From contig SIAN01000008.1 in assembly GCA_009691715.1 (NCBI GenBank), forward strand, positions 44,851-108,850: a DNA stretch of 64,000 nucleotides, given 5' to 3'. Numbering within the stretch: the stretch's first letter is position 1; every line of letters begins with the position of its first letter. Positions 26,075 to 33,947 of the stretch are shown piece by piece. A program made the position numbers and the translations under genes. The DNA is from Planctomycetota bacterium. GTDB lineage: Bacteria; Planctomycetota; B15-G4; SIAN01. Under the pieces are notes generated by a model. It saw only the letters and a program-made list of their open reading frames with translations, was not told the DNA's origin and made no database searches.

Positions 26075-27762
26075 CGGCGGCCGTCCTGCTCCGGCGGCGG
26101 CCGCGATTGCGGCACCTGTTGCGAATGAGGCGACTGCGGAGACTCCGACGATTGCGGCGACTTCGGCGGCACTTCCGGTTGGAGGCCGTCGCCGGTGTAG
26201 CCGAGCGCGCGCAACAGCTCGAGGTTGGCGCCGTCGAGGCTCTGCAACGCCTGCTCGAAGTGGCGCTCGAACTCGGGGATCTTGCGCAGGAGCGCCGCGC
26301 GCCGACCTCGCCACACGGGATCGTCGTAGGTCGGCAGCGAGCGGATCGGCAGCTTCACGATCGACTCCGGCGTCAACAGATTGAGCAGGGGCCGGCCAGC
26401 GAAGTCGAGCGCGTAGGGCAGCCCGACGCGGACCAGCAGCGTCGGCAGGATGTCTTCGACGCCACCGACCCGCTTCACGTCGCCACGCATCACGTCGCCG
26501 TTTGCCGCGCCCGGTTTCAGCGGCTGCTTGCGGAAGCTCGGTCCGATCGCGAGCAGGACTCCCGGCGGCGCATCTTGATGGTTGCCGGAATCGGCGCGGT
26601 CGGTCTTGGCGTCGTCGAACTTCGCCTTCATCGCGACCGCGTGGAAGCCGTGGTCCGACATCAGCAGCAAGTCGGCAGCGGGCGCTCGGCGGCGCAGCTC
26701 GCCGACGGTCTCGTCGACGAAGCGGTACGCCTCCTTGATCACGTCGCCGAAGCGGGCGATGTCGGCCTCGCTCGGGCGATCCTCAAATGCTTGCGGCTCG
26801 AAGTAGCGCCAGAACATGTGCGAGGCGACGTCGACAGTGCCCAGATAGAGGAGGAGCGCGTCGGGCAGCGCGGCGCCCGGTTGCGCGGCGGTATCGAGGG
26901 CAGCGGCATCAAGCGTGGCGCCATCGAGAGTGTCGAATGCCGCCGCACGGAACAGCAGGTCGGCGTAGTGCCCGGTCCGCAACGCGGTGTAGAGCTGCGA
27001 CGGGAGCTTTCGTTCAAGCGGCGGCGGCGGACCAAACCGCTGCACGCACGGATCACGGCCGTCTTTCACCGCCGCGACCAGCTCCTCGGCGTGCGCGTCC
27101 ATCCGCTCCTGCCGCGCCTCCGGCCAGGTCTGGTACGGCAGCCCGTGGAGGTTGGTCCCTTTCCAGATCACCGCGCCGTTCTCGATCGCGACCTGCGCTC
27201 TCGTCGACGTCTGCGCGACCATTCCGCCGCGGATCTCCTCGACCGGAAACGTGCACCACCAGCCGATCACTTCGCTCGACAGGCCGGCCTCGTCGTAGAG
27301 GTTCCAGAGCGCCTTGCTCGCACGATGCATGCTCAAGAGCAGGTGCGGCTGATGCTGCTCGTCGAGGTAGGAGAACTGGGTGATCCCGTGCTCCTGCGGC
27401 AGCTTGCCGGTCACGACCGTGGTCCAGATCACCGGAGAGATCGTGTTGTCGAGCGTCGCGAGCTCGGCGGCGAACCCGTCGCGCGCCAAGGCGGCGATGT
27501 TTGGCAGCGCGCCCTCGTCCATGAAACGCAGCAGCAGATCCCATTCGAGGCCGTCGACGCCCAACAAGATCAGTGGCCGATGCACCGGCGCTGTGCCGGA
27601 GCCGCCCGACGCCGTGTCGCGTTCGGAACAGGCGAACTGCGTGGCGACGAGAAAAACTCCGAGAACGGCGACGAGCGCGACGCCGGGCCGCCGAGCTACC
27701 GCCCGACACGCGCGCGTTCGTGCGCGCCCGTTTCGCTCGATGGAGTGTCGCCGCGCCACCAT
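26071..27762 (-). CDS. Alkaline-phosphatase-superfamily lipoprotein (type I phosphodiesterase/nucleotide pyrophosphatase)
   Basis: 563 residues. After an Arg-rich leader, a hydrophobic segment ends in a lipobox-like V-A-T-Q-F-A-C at about residue 45. The catalytic domain starts with I-L-L-G-V-D-G-L-E-W (metal-binding Asp). D-N-T-I-S-P-V-I-W-T-T-V-V-T-G follows, where the Thr is the expected nucleophile. L-M-S-D-H-G-F (metal-binding Asp-His) lies at about 390. This matches the type I phosphodiesterase branch that hydrolyses phosphodiesters or phospholipid/nucleotide pyrophosphates in the periplasm. The last 40 residues are Pro/Ser/Gln repeats. It is coupled through a TTGA overlap to the EamA gene and divergent from the molybdenum hydroxylase operon. 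Confidence 0.82.
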   Translation of the reverse strand: MVARRHSIERNGRARTRACRAVARRPGVALVAVLGVFLVATQFACSERDTASGGSGTAPVHRPLILLGVDGLEWDLLLRFMDEGALPNIAALARDGFAAELATLDNTISPVIWTTVVTGKLPQEHGITQFSYLDEQHQPHLLLSMHRASKALWNLYDEAGLSSEVIGWWCTFPVEEIRGGMVAQTSTRAQVAIENGAVIWKGTNLHGLPYQTWPEARQERMDAHAEELVAAVKDGRDPCVQRFGPPPPLERKLPSQLYTALRTGHYADLLFRAAAFDTLDGATLDAAALDTAAQPGAALPDALLLYLGTVDVASHMFWRYFEPQAFEDRPSEADIARFGDVIKEAYRFVDETVGELRRRAPAADLLLMSDHGFHAVAMKAKFDDAKTDRADSGNHQDAPPGVLLAIGPSFRKQPLKPGAANGDVMRGDVKRVGGVEDILPTLLVRVGLPYALDFAGRPLLNLLTPESIVKLPIRSLPTYDDPVWRGRRAALLRKIPEFERHFEQALQSLDGANLELLRALGYTGDGLQPEVPPKSPQSSESPQSPHSQQVPQSRPPPEQDGRR

Positions 27763-27852
27763 CCTCGCTCCGTTCCGCCATCCGCCGCGATTGAGCGCGT
27801 CACTGAGCCGACATCGCCAGCTCGTCGCGCGACCCGTTCTATCCGGGCACCA

Positions 27853-27909
27853 AAGTCGGGCTTCTGCGTGCTTGCCTGCCCCGCTCGCGAGCGGTGTGAT
27901 GCCCGACTT
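27853..27909. promoter_or_regulatory. Nested inverted repeats ahead of the molybdenum hydroxylase operon
   Basis: AAGTCGGGC at 27853-27861 pairs with GCCCGACTT at 27901-27909, and the 14 bp palindrome CCGCTCGCGAGCGG sits between them at 27881-27894. The structure lies in the divergent intergenic region, 45 bases before the ATG at 27954. It may be an operator pair or a structured leader RNA. Resemblance to known molybdenum-cofactor riboswitches was not established. Confidence 0.35.
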
Positions 27910-27953
27910 CCGCCGCGCGATCCGTGGCGAGCGACTTCTTCAGAGGGGATCTC

Positions 27954-28625
27954 ATGAGCCAAACCGATCGGCCGCAGGATGCGTCGAGCGTCTCACGGCG
28001 CGGGTTCCTTAGGGGGATGAGCGCCTCCGCGCTGGCGGCCGGGGCCTTGGCTCCTGCGGCACAAGCGCTCGCCGCGACGGTAGGTGCGAACGCCGGACCG
28101 GGTGCGACGACGAGCGCGAAGGCCGCGGCGACCGTGTTCGGTCCCGCACCGATCGCCGTGAACCTCACGATCAACGGCAAGACGCGCGAGTTGCGTCTCG
28201 AACCGCGCGTGACGCTGCTCGACGCGCTGCGGAACCATCTGGACCTCACTGGCGCCAAGAAGGTGTGCGATCGCGCAACCTGCGGCGCCTGCACGGTGCT
28301 GCTCGACGGCAAGGCGGTCTACTCCTGCACCGTGCTGGCGGTCGAGGCGCAGGGCAAGGCGATCGAGACGGTCGAGGGGCTGGCCGAGGCGAACAACGGC
28401 GCCGCGCCGATCCAGAAGTGCTTCGTCGCCAATGACGCGCAGCAATGCGGCTTCTGCACGCCGGGCTTCGTGATGGCGTGCGAGTCGGTGCGGCGCAGGA
28501 ATCCGCACGCAAATCGCGAGCAGGCGCTCGCCGAGCTCGGCGGGAACCTCTGTCGCTGCGGCACCTACCACGGCGTCGCCAACGCCGTGCTCGACGCAAT
28601 CCACGGCACCACGGGAGGCAAGTGA
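27954..28625 (+). CDS. Tat-exported [2Fe-2S] subunit of a xanthine-dehydrogenase-family enzyme
   Basis: 223 residues from ATG 27954, with an AGAGGGGA ribosome-binding sequence. The N-terminus has a twin-arginine signal (S-R-R-G-F-L-R, Arg15-Arg16) and an Ala-rich hydrophobic core, so the assembled enzyme is probably exported folded. The first [2Fe-2S] cluster motif has Cys105, Cys110, Cys113 and Cys125; the second has Q-C-G-F-C-T-P-G-F and N-L-C-R-C-G. Family members pass electrons from the molybdenum centre to the FAD subunit. The order small-large-medium matches PaoABC/YagTSR-type aldehyde oxidoreductases of proteobacteria. It is followed one base after its stop by the large subunit. Confidence 0.92.
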   Translation: MSQTDRPQDASSVSRRGFLRGMSASALAAGALAPAAQALAATVGANAGPGATTSAKAAATVFGPAPIAVNLTINGKTRELRLEPRVTLLDALRNHLDLTGAKKVCDRATCGACTVLLDGKAVYSCTVLAVEAQGKAIETVEGLAEANNGAAPIQKCFVANDAQQCGFCTPGFVMACESVRRRNPHANREQALAELGGNLCRCGTYHGVANAVLDAIHGTTGGK

Positions 28626-28626
28626 C

Positions 28627-30756
28627 ATGGCCGATCTTGCTTGGCCGAATCCCGACGACTGCACGCTGATCGGCAAGCGGGTGCCGCGACTCGACGGTCC
28701 CGACAAGTGCGCGGGGCGGGCGAAGTACACCTACGACATCAACCGGCCGCGCATGTTGTGGGCGAAGTTCGCGACCTGTCCGTTCGGCCGGGCGCGAGTG
28801 AAGTCGATCGACATCGCGCCGGCCGAAACGATGGCGGGCGTCGTCGCGGTCGAGGTCATCGCCGGCGCCGGCACGGAGTGCAAGGTCGCCTTCCAGGAGG
28901 TCGCGGTCGTCGCCGCTGAAAGCGAGGAGATCGCGCGCGAGGCGGCACGCCGGATCAAGATCGAATGGGAGCCGCTCGAGCACAACGTCGTGGATGACGA
29001 TGTGGCGATGGCCGGCAACAAGGCGAAGGCCGGCAAGGAGGCGCTGACCGAGGACTTCGCCGCCGCGATCGACGGCGCCGCGGTCATCAGCGAGACCGAG
29101 GTCGGCTGCTCGATCATCACCCACTGCTGCCTTGAACCGCACGGTTCGGTGGTCGAGGTGACCGAGGTCGACGGCAAGACGTCGGTGATGGCGTGGTGCT
29201 CGTCGCAAGCGGTGTCGGGAGTCGGCGGTGAGTTCGCGCAGGCGGCCGGCGTCGATGCGGCGAACGTGCATGTGAGCTGCCAGCACATGGGCGGCGGCTT
29301 CGGCTCGAAGTTCGGGGCCGACCTGTGGGGCGCGCTCGCGGCGCGGCTGTCGAAGAAGACCGGGCGACCGGTGAAGGTGATGCTCGAGCGCGACATGGAG
29401 TTGGCGCTCGCCGGATCGCGGCCCTCGGCCTTCGCGCGGATGCGCGTCGGTGTAGAGGACGACGGCGCGATCATCGCGTGGGAGTCGGCGGCGTGGGGCA
29501 GCGGCGGCAACGGCGGCGGCATGGGCGCGCCGAGCCTGCCGTACGTCTTCGGCAACGTCGAACACAAGAAGACGCAGACCACGCCGATCTTCACCAACAC
29601 CGGTGGTGCTCGCGCCTGGCGCGCGCCGAACCACCCGCAGATGTGCCTGCTGACGATGGCGGCGCTCTCCGATGCCGCGGCTGAACTGGGCATGGACGAG
29701 CTCGAGTTCGTGAAGAAGAACCTCGGCCTGACCGGACGCGCGGACGTCTACGCCGAAGAGCTCGGGATCGCGGCCGAACTGATCGACTGGAAGAAGAAGT
29801 GGATGCCGCGCGGAGATCAGAGGGGCGTGCTGCGGCGCGGGCTCGGCCTCGCGATGCACACCTGGGGCGGCGGGCCGCACGACAGCAACGTGCAGTGCAC
29901 GCTCCATCCCGATGGCGGCGTGGAGATCCGCTGCGGCACGCAGGACCTCGGCGTCGGCGCGCGCACCACGATCGGCATCGTCGCGGCCGAGACGTTCGGA
30001 ATCCCGCTCAACAAGGTGACGGTGTTGATCGGCGACAACCGTTATCCGGCGTCGGGCGGCTCGGGCGGATCGACGACGGTCGGCGCGATCAGCACGGCGA
30101 CGCGCCATGCGTGCGTGCAAGCGCTGAACAAGCTGTGCGAGGCGGTGGCGCCGGAGATGAACGCGGCGGCGGAGGCGCTGGTCGCGAAGGACGGAATGGT
30201 GCGCGGCAAGGAGTCGACGGCAGGCGGAGTGCCGTTCGCAGACGCCTGCCGGCGAATCGGCACGCAGCCGATCGTCACGATGGGGCAGACGCAGCGCGGC
30301 AATGGCATGTCGGACCAAGGCGTCGGCGGCGTGCAGATGGCCGAGGTCGAGGTCGACTGCGAGACCGGCATCGTCACGATGCAGAAGCTGGTCGCGGTGC
30401 AGGACTGCGGTCGGATCATCGATCTGCTGACTACGGAGAGTCAGGTGCGCGGCGCGATGATCATGGGCGTCTGCGCGGCCTTGTACGAAGAGCGGATCAT
30501 GGACCCGGTCACGGGGACGCTGCTGAACCCCGACCTCGAGTTCTACAAGCTCGCAGGCATCGCGGACGTCGGCGAGCTGGTCGTCCACATGATGCAGACG
30601 CCGGATCACCTGAAGCGCGGGGTGATCGGCATCGGCGAGCCGCCGGCGATCAGCCCGATGGCCGCGATCAGCAACGCGGTCGCGAATGCGATCGGCGCGC
30701 GCGTGAAGCGCTGCCCGATGACTCCCGACCGGGTCCTTGCCGCGATGAAGGCTTGA
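28627..30756 (+). CDS. Molybdopterin-binding large subunit, xanthine dehydrogenase/aldehyde oxidoreductase family
   Basis: 709 residues. It contains the Mo-pterin contact sequences M-G-G-G-F-G-S-K-F at about 220, G-A-R-A-W-R-A-P-N-H-P at about 325, and G-G-S-G-G-S-T-T-V-G in the C-terminal half. Near the end is G-I-G-E-P-P-A-I-S-P, whose Glu is the expected active-site base. Length fits PaoC/YagR-type subunits. These enzymes hydroxylate aldehydes or N-heterocycles with water as oxygen source. It has no signal of its own and would travel with the Tat-bearing small subunit. Its stop overlaps the left arm of a 160 bp inverted-repeat element that separates it from the FAD subunit gene. Confidence 0.92.
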   Translation: MADLAWPNPDDCTLIGKRVPRLDGPDKCAGRAKYTYDINRPRMLWAKFATCPFGRARVKSIDIAPAETMAGVVAVEVIAGAGTECKVAFQEVAVVAAESEEIAREAARRIKIEWEPLEHNVVDDDVAMAGNKAKAGKEALTEDFAAAIDGAAVISETEVGCSIITHCCLEPHGSVVEVTEVDGKTSVMAWCSSQAVSGVGGEFAQAAGVDAANVHVSCQHMGGGFGSKFGADLWGALAARLSKKTGRPVKVMLERDMELALAGSRPSAFARMRVGVEDDGAIIAWESAAWGSGGNGGGMGAPSLPYVFGNVEHKKTQTTPIFTNTGGARAWRAPNHPQMCLLTMAALSDAAAELGMDELEFVKKNLGLTGRADVYAEELGIAAELIDWKKKWMPRGDQRGVLRRGLGLAMHTWGGGPHDSNVQCTLHPDGGVEIRCGTQDLGVGARTTIGIVAAETFGIPLNKVTVLIGDNRYPASGGSGGSTTVGAISTATRHACVQALNKLCEAVAPEMNAAAEALVAKDGMVRGKESTAGGVPFADACRRIGTQPIVTMGQTQRGNGMSDQGVGGVQMAEVEVDCETGIVTMQKLVAVQDCGRIIDLLTTESQVRGAMIMGVCAALYEERIMDPVTGTLLNPDLEFYKLAGIADVGELVVHMMQTPDHLKRGVIGIGEPPAISPMAAISNAVANAIGARVKRCPMTPDRVLAAMKA

Positions 30757-30915
30757 GAGTGCCTAACAGAATGTCCGCTACGTTCGGCCGGCTGCGGTCA
30801 CCCAGGACTTCGTCGACCTCCATCGGCGACTCTTCGGAGTCGCCTGCTTCGGTCTCCTCACCCCGGGCGCCCGCGCTCGGCCTCGGCGTCACGCGTCCAT
30901 TCTGTCAGGCACTCT
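30756..30915. mobile_element. 160 bp MITE-like element with 18 bp terminal inverted repeats
   Basis: AGAGTGCCTAACAGAATG at 30756-30773 is the reverse complement of CATTCTGTCAGGCACTCT at 30898-30915 apart from one position. Inside is a perfect hairpin: GGCGACTC at 30825-30832, loop TTCG, GAGTCGCC at 30837-30844. No transposase fits in the space, and no clear target-site duplication is seen. The element lies between the Mo and FAD subunit genes and its left end overlaps a stop codon. It could be a non-autonomous transposon, a repeated palindromic sequence or an attenuator-like RNA. Only this copy is in the window. Confidence 0.5.
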
Positions 30916-30933
30916 GAGGGGAGAAACGACACC

Positions 30934-31923
30934 ATGAACTCATTCGAATACGCGCGGCCGACGACGCTCGAACAGGCGATCGGCCTGCTCTCCCCCACCG
31001 ACGGCGACGCCGCGGCGCTGGCGGGCGGAACCGACCTGCTCTCCCTGATGAAGGACTTTTTGGTCGAGCCCAAACGACTGGTCTCGCTGATGGGGATCGA
31101 GCAGCTCGGCACGATCTCGGTCGGCAAGGACGGTCTCAAGATCGGCGCGACCGTCACGCTCGACGGGCTGCTGCAGTCGGGCGCGTTGAACCAGTGGGGC
31201 GCCAAGTGGCCGGCGCTCTGGCACGCGGCGGCCGGCATCAAGAGTCCGCAGCTGCGAGCGATGGGCACGGTCGGCGGCGAACTGCTGCAGCGTCCGCGCT
31301 GCTGGTACTTCCGCCGCGGACACGGCCTGCTGGCGCAGGACGCGAAGGGCGGCTCACTGGTCGAGCAAGGCGACCACCGCTACCACGCGATCTTCGACAA
31401 CGCCGGTCCCGCCAAATTCGTCCACCCGTCGAGCCTGGCGCCGGCGCTGATCGCGTGCGACGCGACGGCAGAGATCGCCTCGCCGCGTGGGATGCGGACG
31501 GTGAAGGTTTCGGAGCTCTACCGGACGCCGACGAAGGCGGGCGAGCGCGAGACGACACTTGCGAGCGATGAACTGCTAACAGCGGTCACGCTTCCGCGCC
31601 CGTTGCCAAAGAGCGCGACCTATGAGGTGCGACCGCGACAGGGGCTCGACTGGCCGCTGGTCGCAGCGTCGGTCGCGTTCGAGCTCGATGGCGGTGGCAA
31701 AGTGACCAACGCCCGCATCGTGCTCGGACACGTGGCGCCGACGCCGTGGATCGCGGCGGATGCGAAGTCGCTGATCGGCAAGGGCATCGACGATGCGGCC
31801 ATCGCCGCGATCGCGGCCGCTGTCGCGAAAGCGGCCACTCCGCTGAAGGGCAACGCCTACAAGGTCGATCTGGCACAGGTCGCGATCCGCCGCGCCTTCG
31901 CCGCTGCGCTGAAGGGGAACTGA
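30934..31923 (+). CDS. FAD-binding subunit of the exported molybdenum hydroxylase
   Basis: 329 residues from the ATG at 30934, with AGGGGAGAAA upstream. The FAD-binding fold shows L-A-G-G-T-D-L-L at about 29-36 and G-T-V-G-G-E-L-L-Q-R at about 111-120, followed by the CO-dehydrogenase flavoprotein C-terminal domain. Between them is the extended loop typical of PaoB/YagS (R-P-R-C-W-Y-F, then H-R-Y-H-A-I). In those proteins the loop holds four cysteines for an extra [4Fe-4S] cluster. Here only Cys123 remains, so the cluster is probably lost. Downstream, two bases after the stop, is a small Cys-rich protein. No Tat signal is present, as in PaoB. Confidence 0.88.
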   Translation: MNSFEYARPTTLEQAIGLLSPTDGDAAALAGGTDLLSLMKDFLVEPKRLVSLMGIEQLGTISVGKDGLKIGATVTLDGLLQSGALNQWGAKWPALWHAAAGIKSPQLRAMGTVGGELLQRPRCWYFRRGHGLLAQDAKGGSLVEQGDHRYHAIFDNAGPAKFVHPSSLAPALIACDATAEIASPRGMRTVKVSELYRTPTKAGERETTLASDELLTAVTLPRPLPKSATYEVRPRQGLDWPLVAASVAFELDGGGKVTNARIVLGHVAPTPWIAADAKSLIGKGIDDAAIAAIAAAVAKAATPLKGNAYKVDLAQVAIRRAFAAALKGN

Positions 31924-31925
31924 AG

Positions 31926-32159
31926 ATGAGCTTCGCCAACCTCCGTCCGGCCGGCGGCCACCGGCTCTGCAAGCAACTGCGCTGCAAGGAGATGTACTAC
32001 GACTCGAAGGACCAGCTCGAACGCGCGCAGGCGAATCCTGCCGAGGCGCTGGCGAACAAGCACTACTGGTGCTTGAAGACCTTCACCGCGATGGGCCCGG
32101 AGAACGAGCCGTGCCACGCCGAGAGCTGCAACCCGGAGCGCGCCTGCTACGAGGCGTGA
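31926..32159 (+). CDS. Small Cys-rich protein in the molybdenum hydroxylase operon
   Basis: 77 residues, not recognised as a known family. Six cysteines (15, 20, 49, 63, 68, 74) are arranged as C-x4-C, a single C in H-Y-W-C-L-K, and C-x4-C-x5-C near the end (P-C-H-A-E-S-C-N-P-E-R-A-C). Conserved-looking aromatic and basic residues (K-E-M-Y-Y-D) follow the first pair. The spacing suggests metal or Fe-S binding. The gene starts two bases after the FAD subunit stop, so it is very likely co-translated with the enzyme and could be an accessory protein, maturation factor or electron carrier. No signal peptide is present. The function is inference only. Confidence 0.7.
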   Translation: MSFANLRPAGGHRLCKQLRCKEMYYDSKDQLERAQANPAEALANKHYWCLKTFTAMGPENEPCHAESCNPERACYEA

Positions 32160-32245
32160 GCTAGCGCCCCGCCCGCCACCCGACGGCCGCGACTGCCGAT
32201 AGAGTCCGCGCCGCTTCAGTTCCGAGTGCGTCGAGGAGATTGCCG

Positions 32246-32992
32246 ATGAAGACCCTGCTTGCACTGCTGGCCGCCAGCGCGCTGACGATTCCGAGCTTCG
32301 CGCGCGCGCCATCCGACGGCGCGGTCACGGGTCCCTCGACCCTGCGCGGCGACTACCTCGAAGCGCGCACCTGCGACGTCTGGGTCGGCACCTGCTTCGC
32401 CAACTCTGAAGTCGGCGAGACCGGCCGGCAGGCAACGATGGTCTGGAAGTTCACGCAAGGCGCCTGGAAGGGCGTCGAACTCAAGGGCCTCGGTGCGGCG
32501 CTCATCATCGTCGCGAAGTCGACGCTCGGCGACCCGTGGCATTCGCCGCTGCCGGTGCGCAACGTGCTGCTGGTCGATCAGCGGGCGAGCGACGAGCAGT
32601 TGAAGGCGATCCGCGATTTCGTTGCGACGCAGTCGGGCGAGATCGGCGCCAACGTCATCGAGGAGATCGCGACCACGATCGCGCTCAAGGTCGACTGCTG
32701 CGACAAGGAGGGCTGCGCCAAGTTCGCGGCCGGCGAGATCGCGAAGATCGAGACCCGCTGCCTCCACGAGCAGGACAAGGTCTGCGGCCACGAAGAGACC
32801 TACTACCCGCCGCTCGTCGGCAACCTCTCTGACAAGCACGCCGTCTACACGGTGGAGCACAGCGTGAAGGGCACGCTGCTCGACCTGTCGTGGATCGACC
32901 GCGATTCCCGCAGCGCTTTCCTCGGCAAGTTCGAGCTCGAGACGCCCGCGCCGCCGCGCACCGTCGATCCTGATGAGGTCAAGACGCGCTGA
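32246..32992 (+). CDS. Secreted DUF1326-like protein
   Basis: 248 residues from the ATG at 32246 (a TTG at 32240 is also in frame). A signal peptide covers residues 1-20, ending in S-F-A-R-A. The mature protein begins with L-R-G-D-Y-L-E-A-R-T-C-D-V-W-V-G-T-C. It then has W-K-G-V-E-L-K-G-L, close to the pattern of DUF1326, where the N-terminal cysteines are part of the signature. Eight cysteines occur in total, including V-D-C-C-D-K-E-G-C. The family has no established function. It follows the molybdenum hydroxylase operon by 86 bp on the same strand and could be secreted along with it. The start is chosen for the signal peptide. Confidence 0.6.
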   Translation: MKTLLALLAASALTIPSFARAPSDGAVTGPSTLRGDYLEARTCDVWVGTCFANSEVGETGRQATMVWKFTQGAWKGVELKGLGAALIIVAKSTLGDPWHSPLPVRNVLLVDQRASDEQLKAIRDFVATQSGEIGANVIEEIATTIALKVDCCDKEGCAKFAAGEIAKIETRCLHEQDKVCGHEETYYPPLVGNLSDKHAVYTVEHSVKGTLLDLSWIDRDSRSAFLGKFELETPAPPRTVDPDEVKTR

Positions 32993-33018
32993 GCGGAGCG
33001 GCACGGGAGAGAGTCGGA

Positions 33019-33801
33019 ATGAGACTGGTTCGCTGCGCGGCGATCGCGGTCGCTGCGCTCGGCTGCGCGAGCGCGAACAGCGTGGCACCCAGCCAAGAGG
33101 CGCCCGCGACACCGGTGAAGCCGGCGCGGAAGGAGTGGCGCGTCGAGGCGATCGTCGGCGAAGCGGGAGTCGCGACCGCGCCGGAGAGCGTTCCCGAGGA
33201 GCTGCGCAAGCTGCTCGCGAACGACGGGCTGCGTGTGATCGGGCCGAACGGCAAGACGCGCGGCGAAGTGTGGTGGCGCGCGAAGGTTCCGCTCGCGGCG
33301 AAGTCGATTGGCGGTGGCTTCACGCTCGGCCGACTCGTGCCGGGGAGTTTTCTCGGCGTCCTTCGCGCGCCCGTTGGGACCTCCGACTATCGCGGTCAGG
33401 CGATCGAGGCCGGCAGCTACGGCCTGCGCTACTTCCACCAGCCGAGCGACGGCAACCACCTCGGCACCTCTGACTCGCCCGATTTCCTTGTGCTCACCAG
33501 CCTCACCGAAGAGAAATCGCCCGACGCCGTGACCAGCAAGGAGGCGCTGCTCGCGCTTGCCGTTCCGGTTTCGCCGAGCGACCACGCGCTGGTGCTCTAC
33601 GCCACCACCGCCAGCGAGCCGCCCCCCACTGACGGCGCCGCGCGCGTCGTGCGCCGCGGCAATTTCGACGAGTGGGCGCTCGAATGCGCGATCAGCGGTC
33701 AGGTCGATGGCGCTCCGGTCGATGGCGCTCCGGTCGATGGCACCCTCGCTTGCGAGACCGTCCGCCTTGCCGTCGTCATCGAAGGCCACACCGCGCAATG
33801 A
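33019..33801 (+). CDS. Hypothetical lipoprotein
   Basis: 260 residues. The N-terminus M-R-L-V-R-C-A-A-I-A-V-A-A-L-G-C gives a short lipoprotein signal with the acylated Cys at 16, followed by a Ser/Pro-rich linker. The remaining 220 residues are predicted mostly beta, with motifs such as G-S-Y-G-L-R-Y-F-H-Q-P and L-V-L-T-S-L-T-E-E-K, and match no family I recognise. Near the C-terminus a 15 bp tandem repeat encodes repeated V-D-G-A-P. It lies 26 bp after the DUF1326-like gene in the same direction, so both may be expressed together as envelope proteins. No catalytic residues can be proposed. Confidence 0.6.
   Translation: MRLVRCAAIAVAALGCASANSVAPSQEAPATPVKPARKEWRVEAIVGEAGVATAPESVPEELRKLLANDGLRVIGPNGKTRGEVWWRAKVPLAAKSIGGGFTLGRLVPGSFLGVLRAPVGTSDYRGQAIEAGSYGLRYFHQPSDGNHLGTSDSPDFLVLTSLTEEKSPDAVTSKEALLALAVPVSPSDHALVLYATTASEPPPTDGAARVVRRGNFDEWALECAISGQVDGAPVDGAPVDGTLACETVRLAVVIEGHTAQ
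33702..33741 (+). repeat. 15 bp tandem repeat in the lipoprotein gene
   Basis: GGTCGATGGCGCTCC occurs at 33702-33716 and 33717-33731, with a 10-base partial third copy to 33741. It keeps the frame and encodes V-D-G-A-P repeats close to the protein's C-terminus. Confidence 0.85.
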
Positions 33802-33947
33802 GCGACCGTTCGGCTCGGGGACAGCCAAGACGCTGCCGCTCCGTCTGCCGACTGCTCCGCTGCACCGAGTACGTGGCGCACGCTTCCAGGCCGACCTCGT
33901 CGCGGCTGCCGACATGAGCGAACGGCTGTGATTGTGATGAGGGACGC

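Noticed and set aside
30668..30892. Small minus-strand frame inside the 160 bp inverted-repeat element
   Set aside because: It has no start context and low-complexity composition, and it reads across the end of the Mo-subunit gene; probably not translated.
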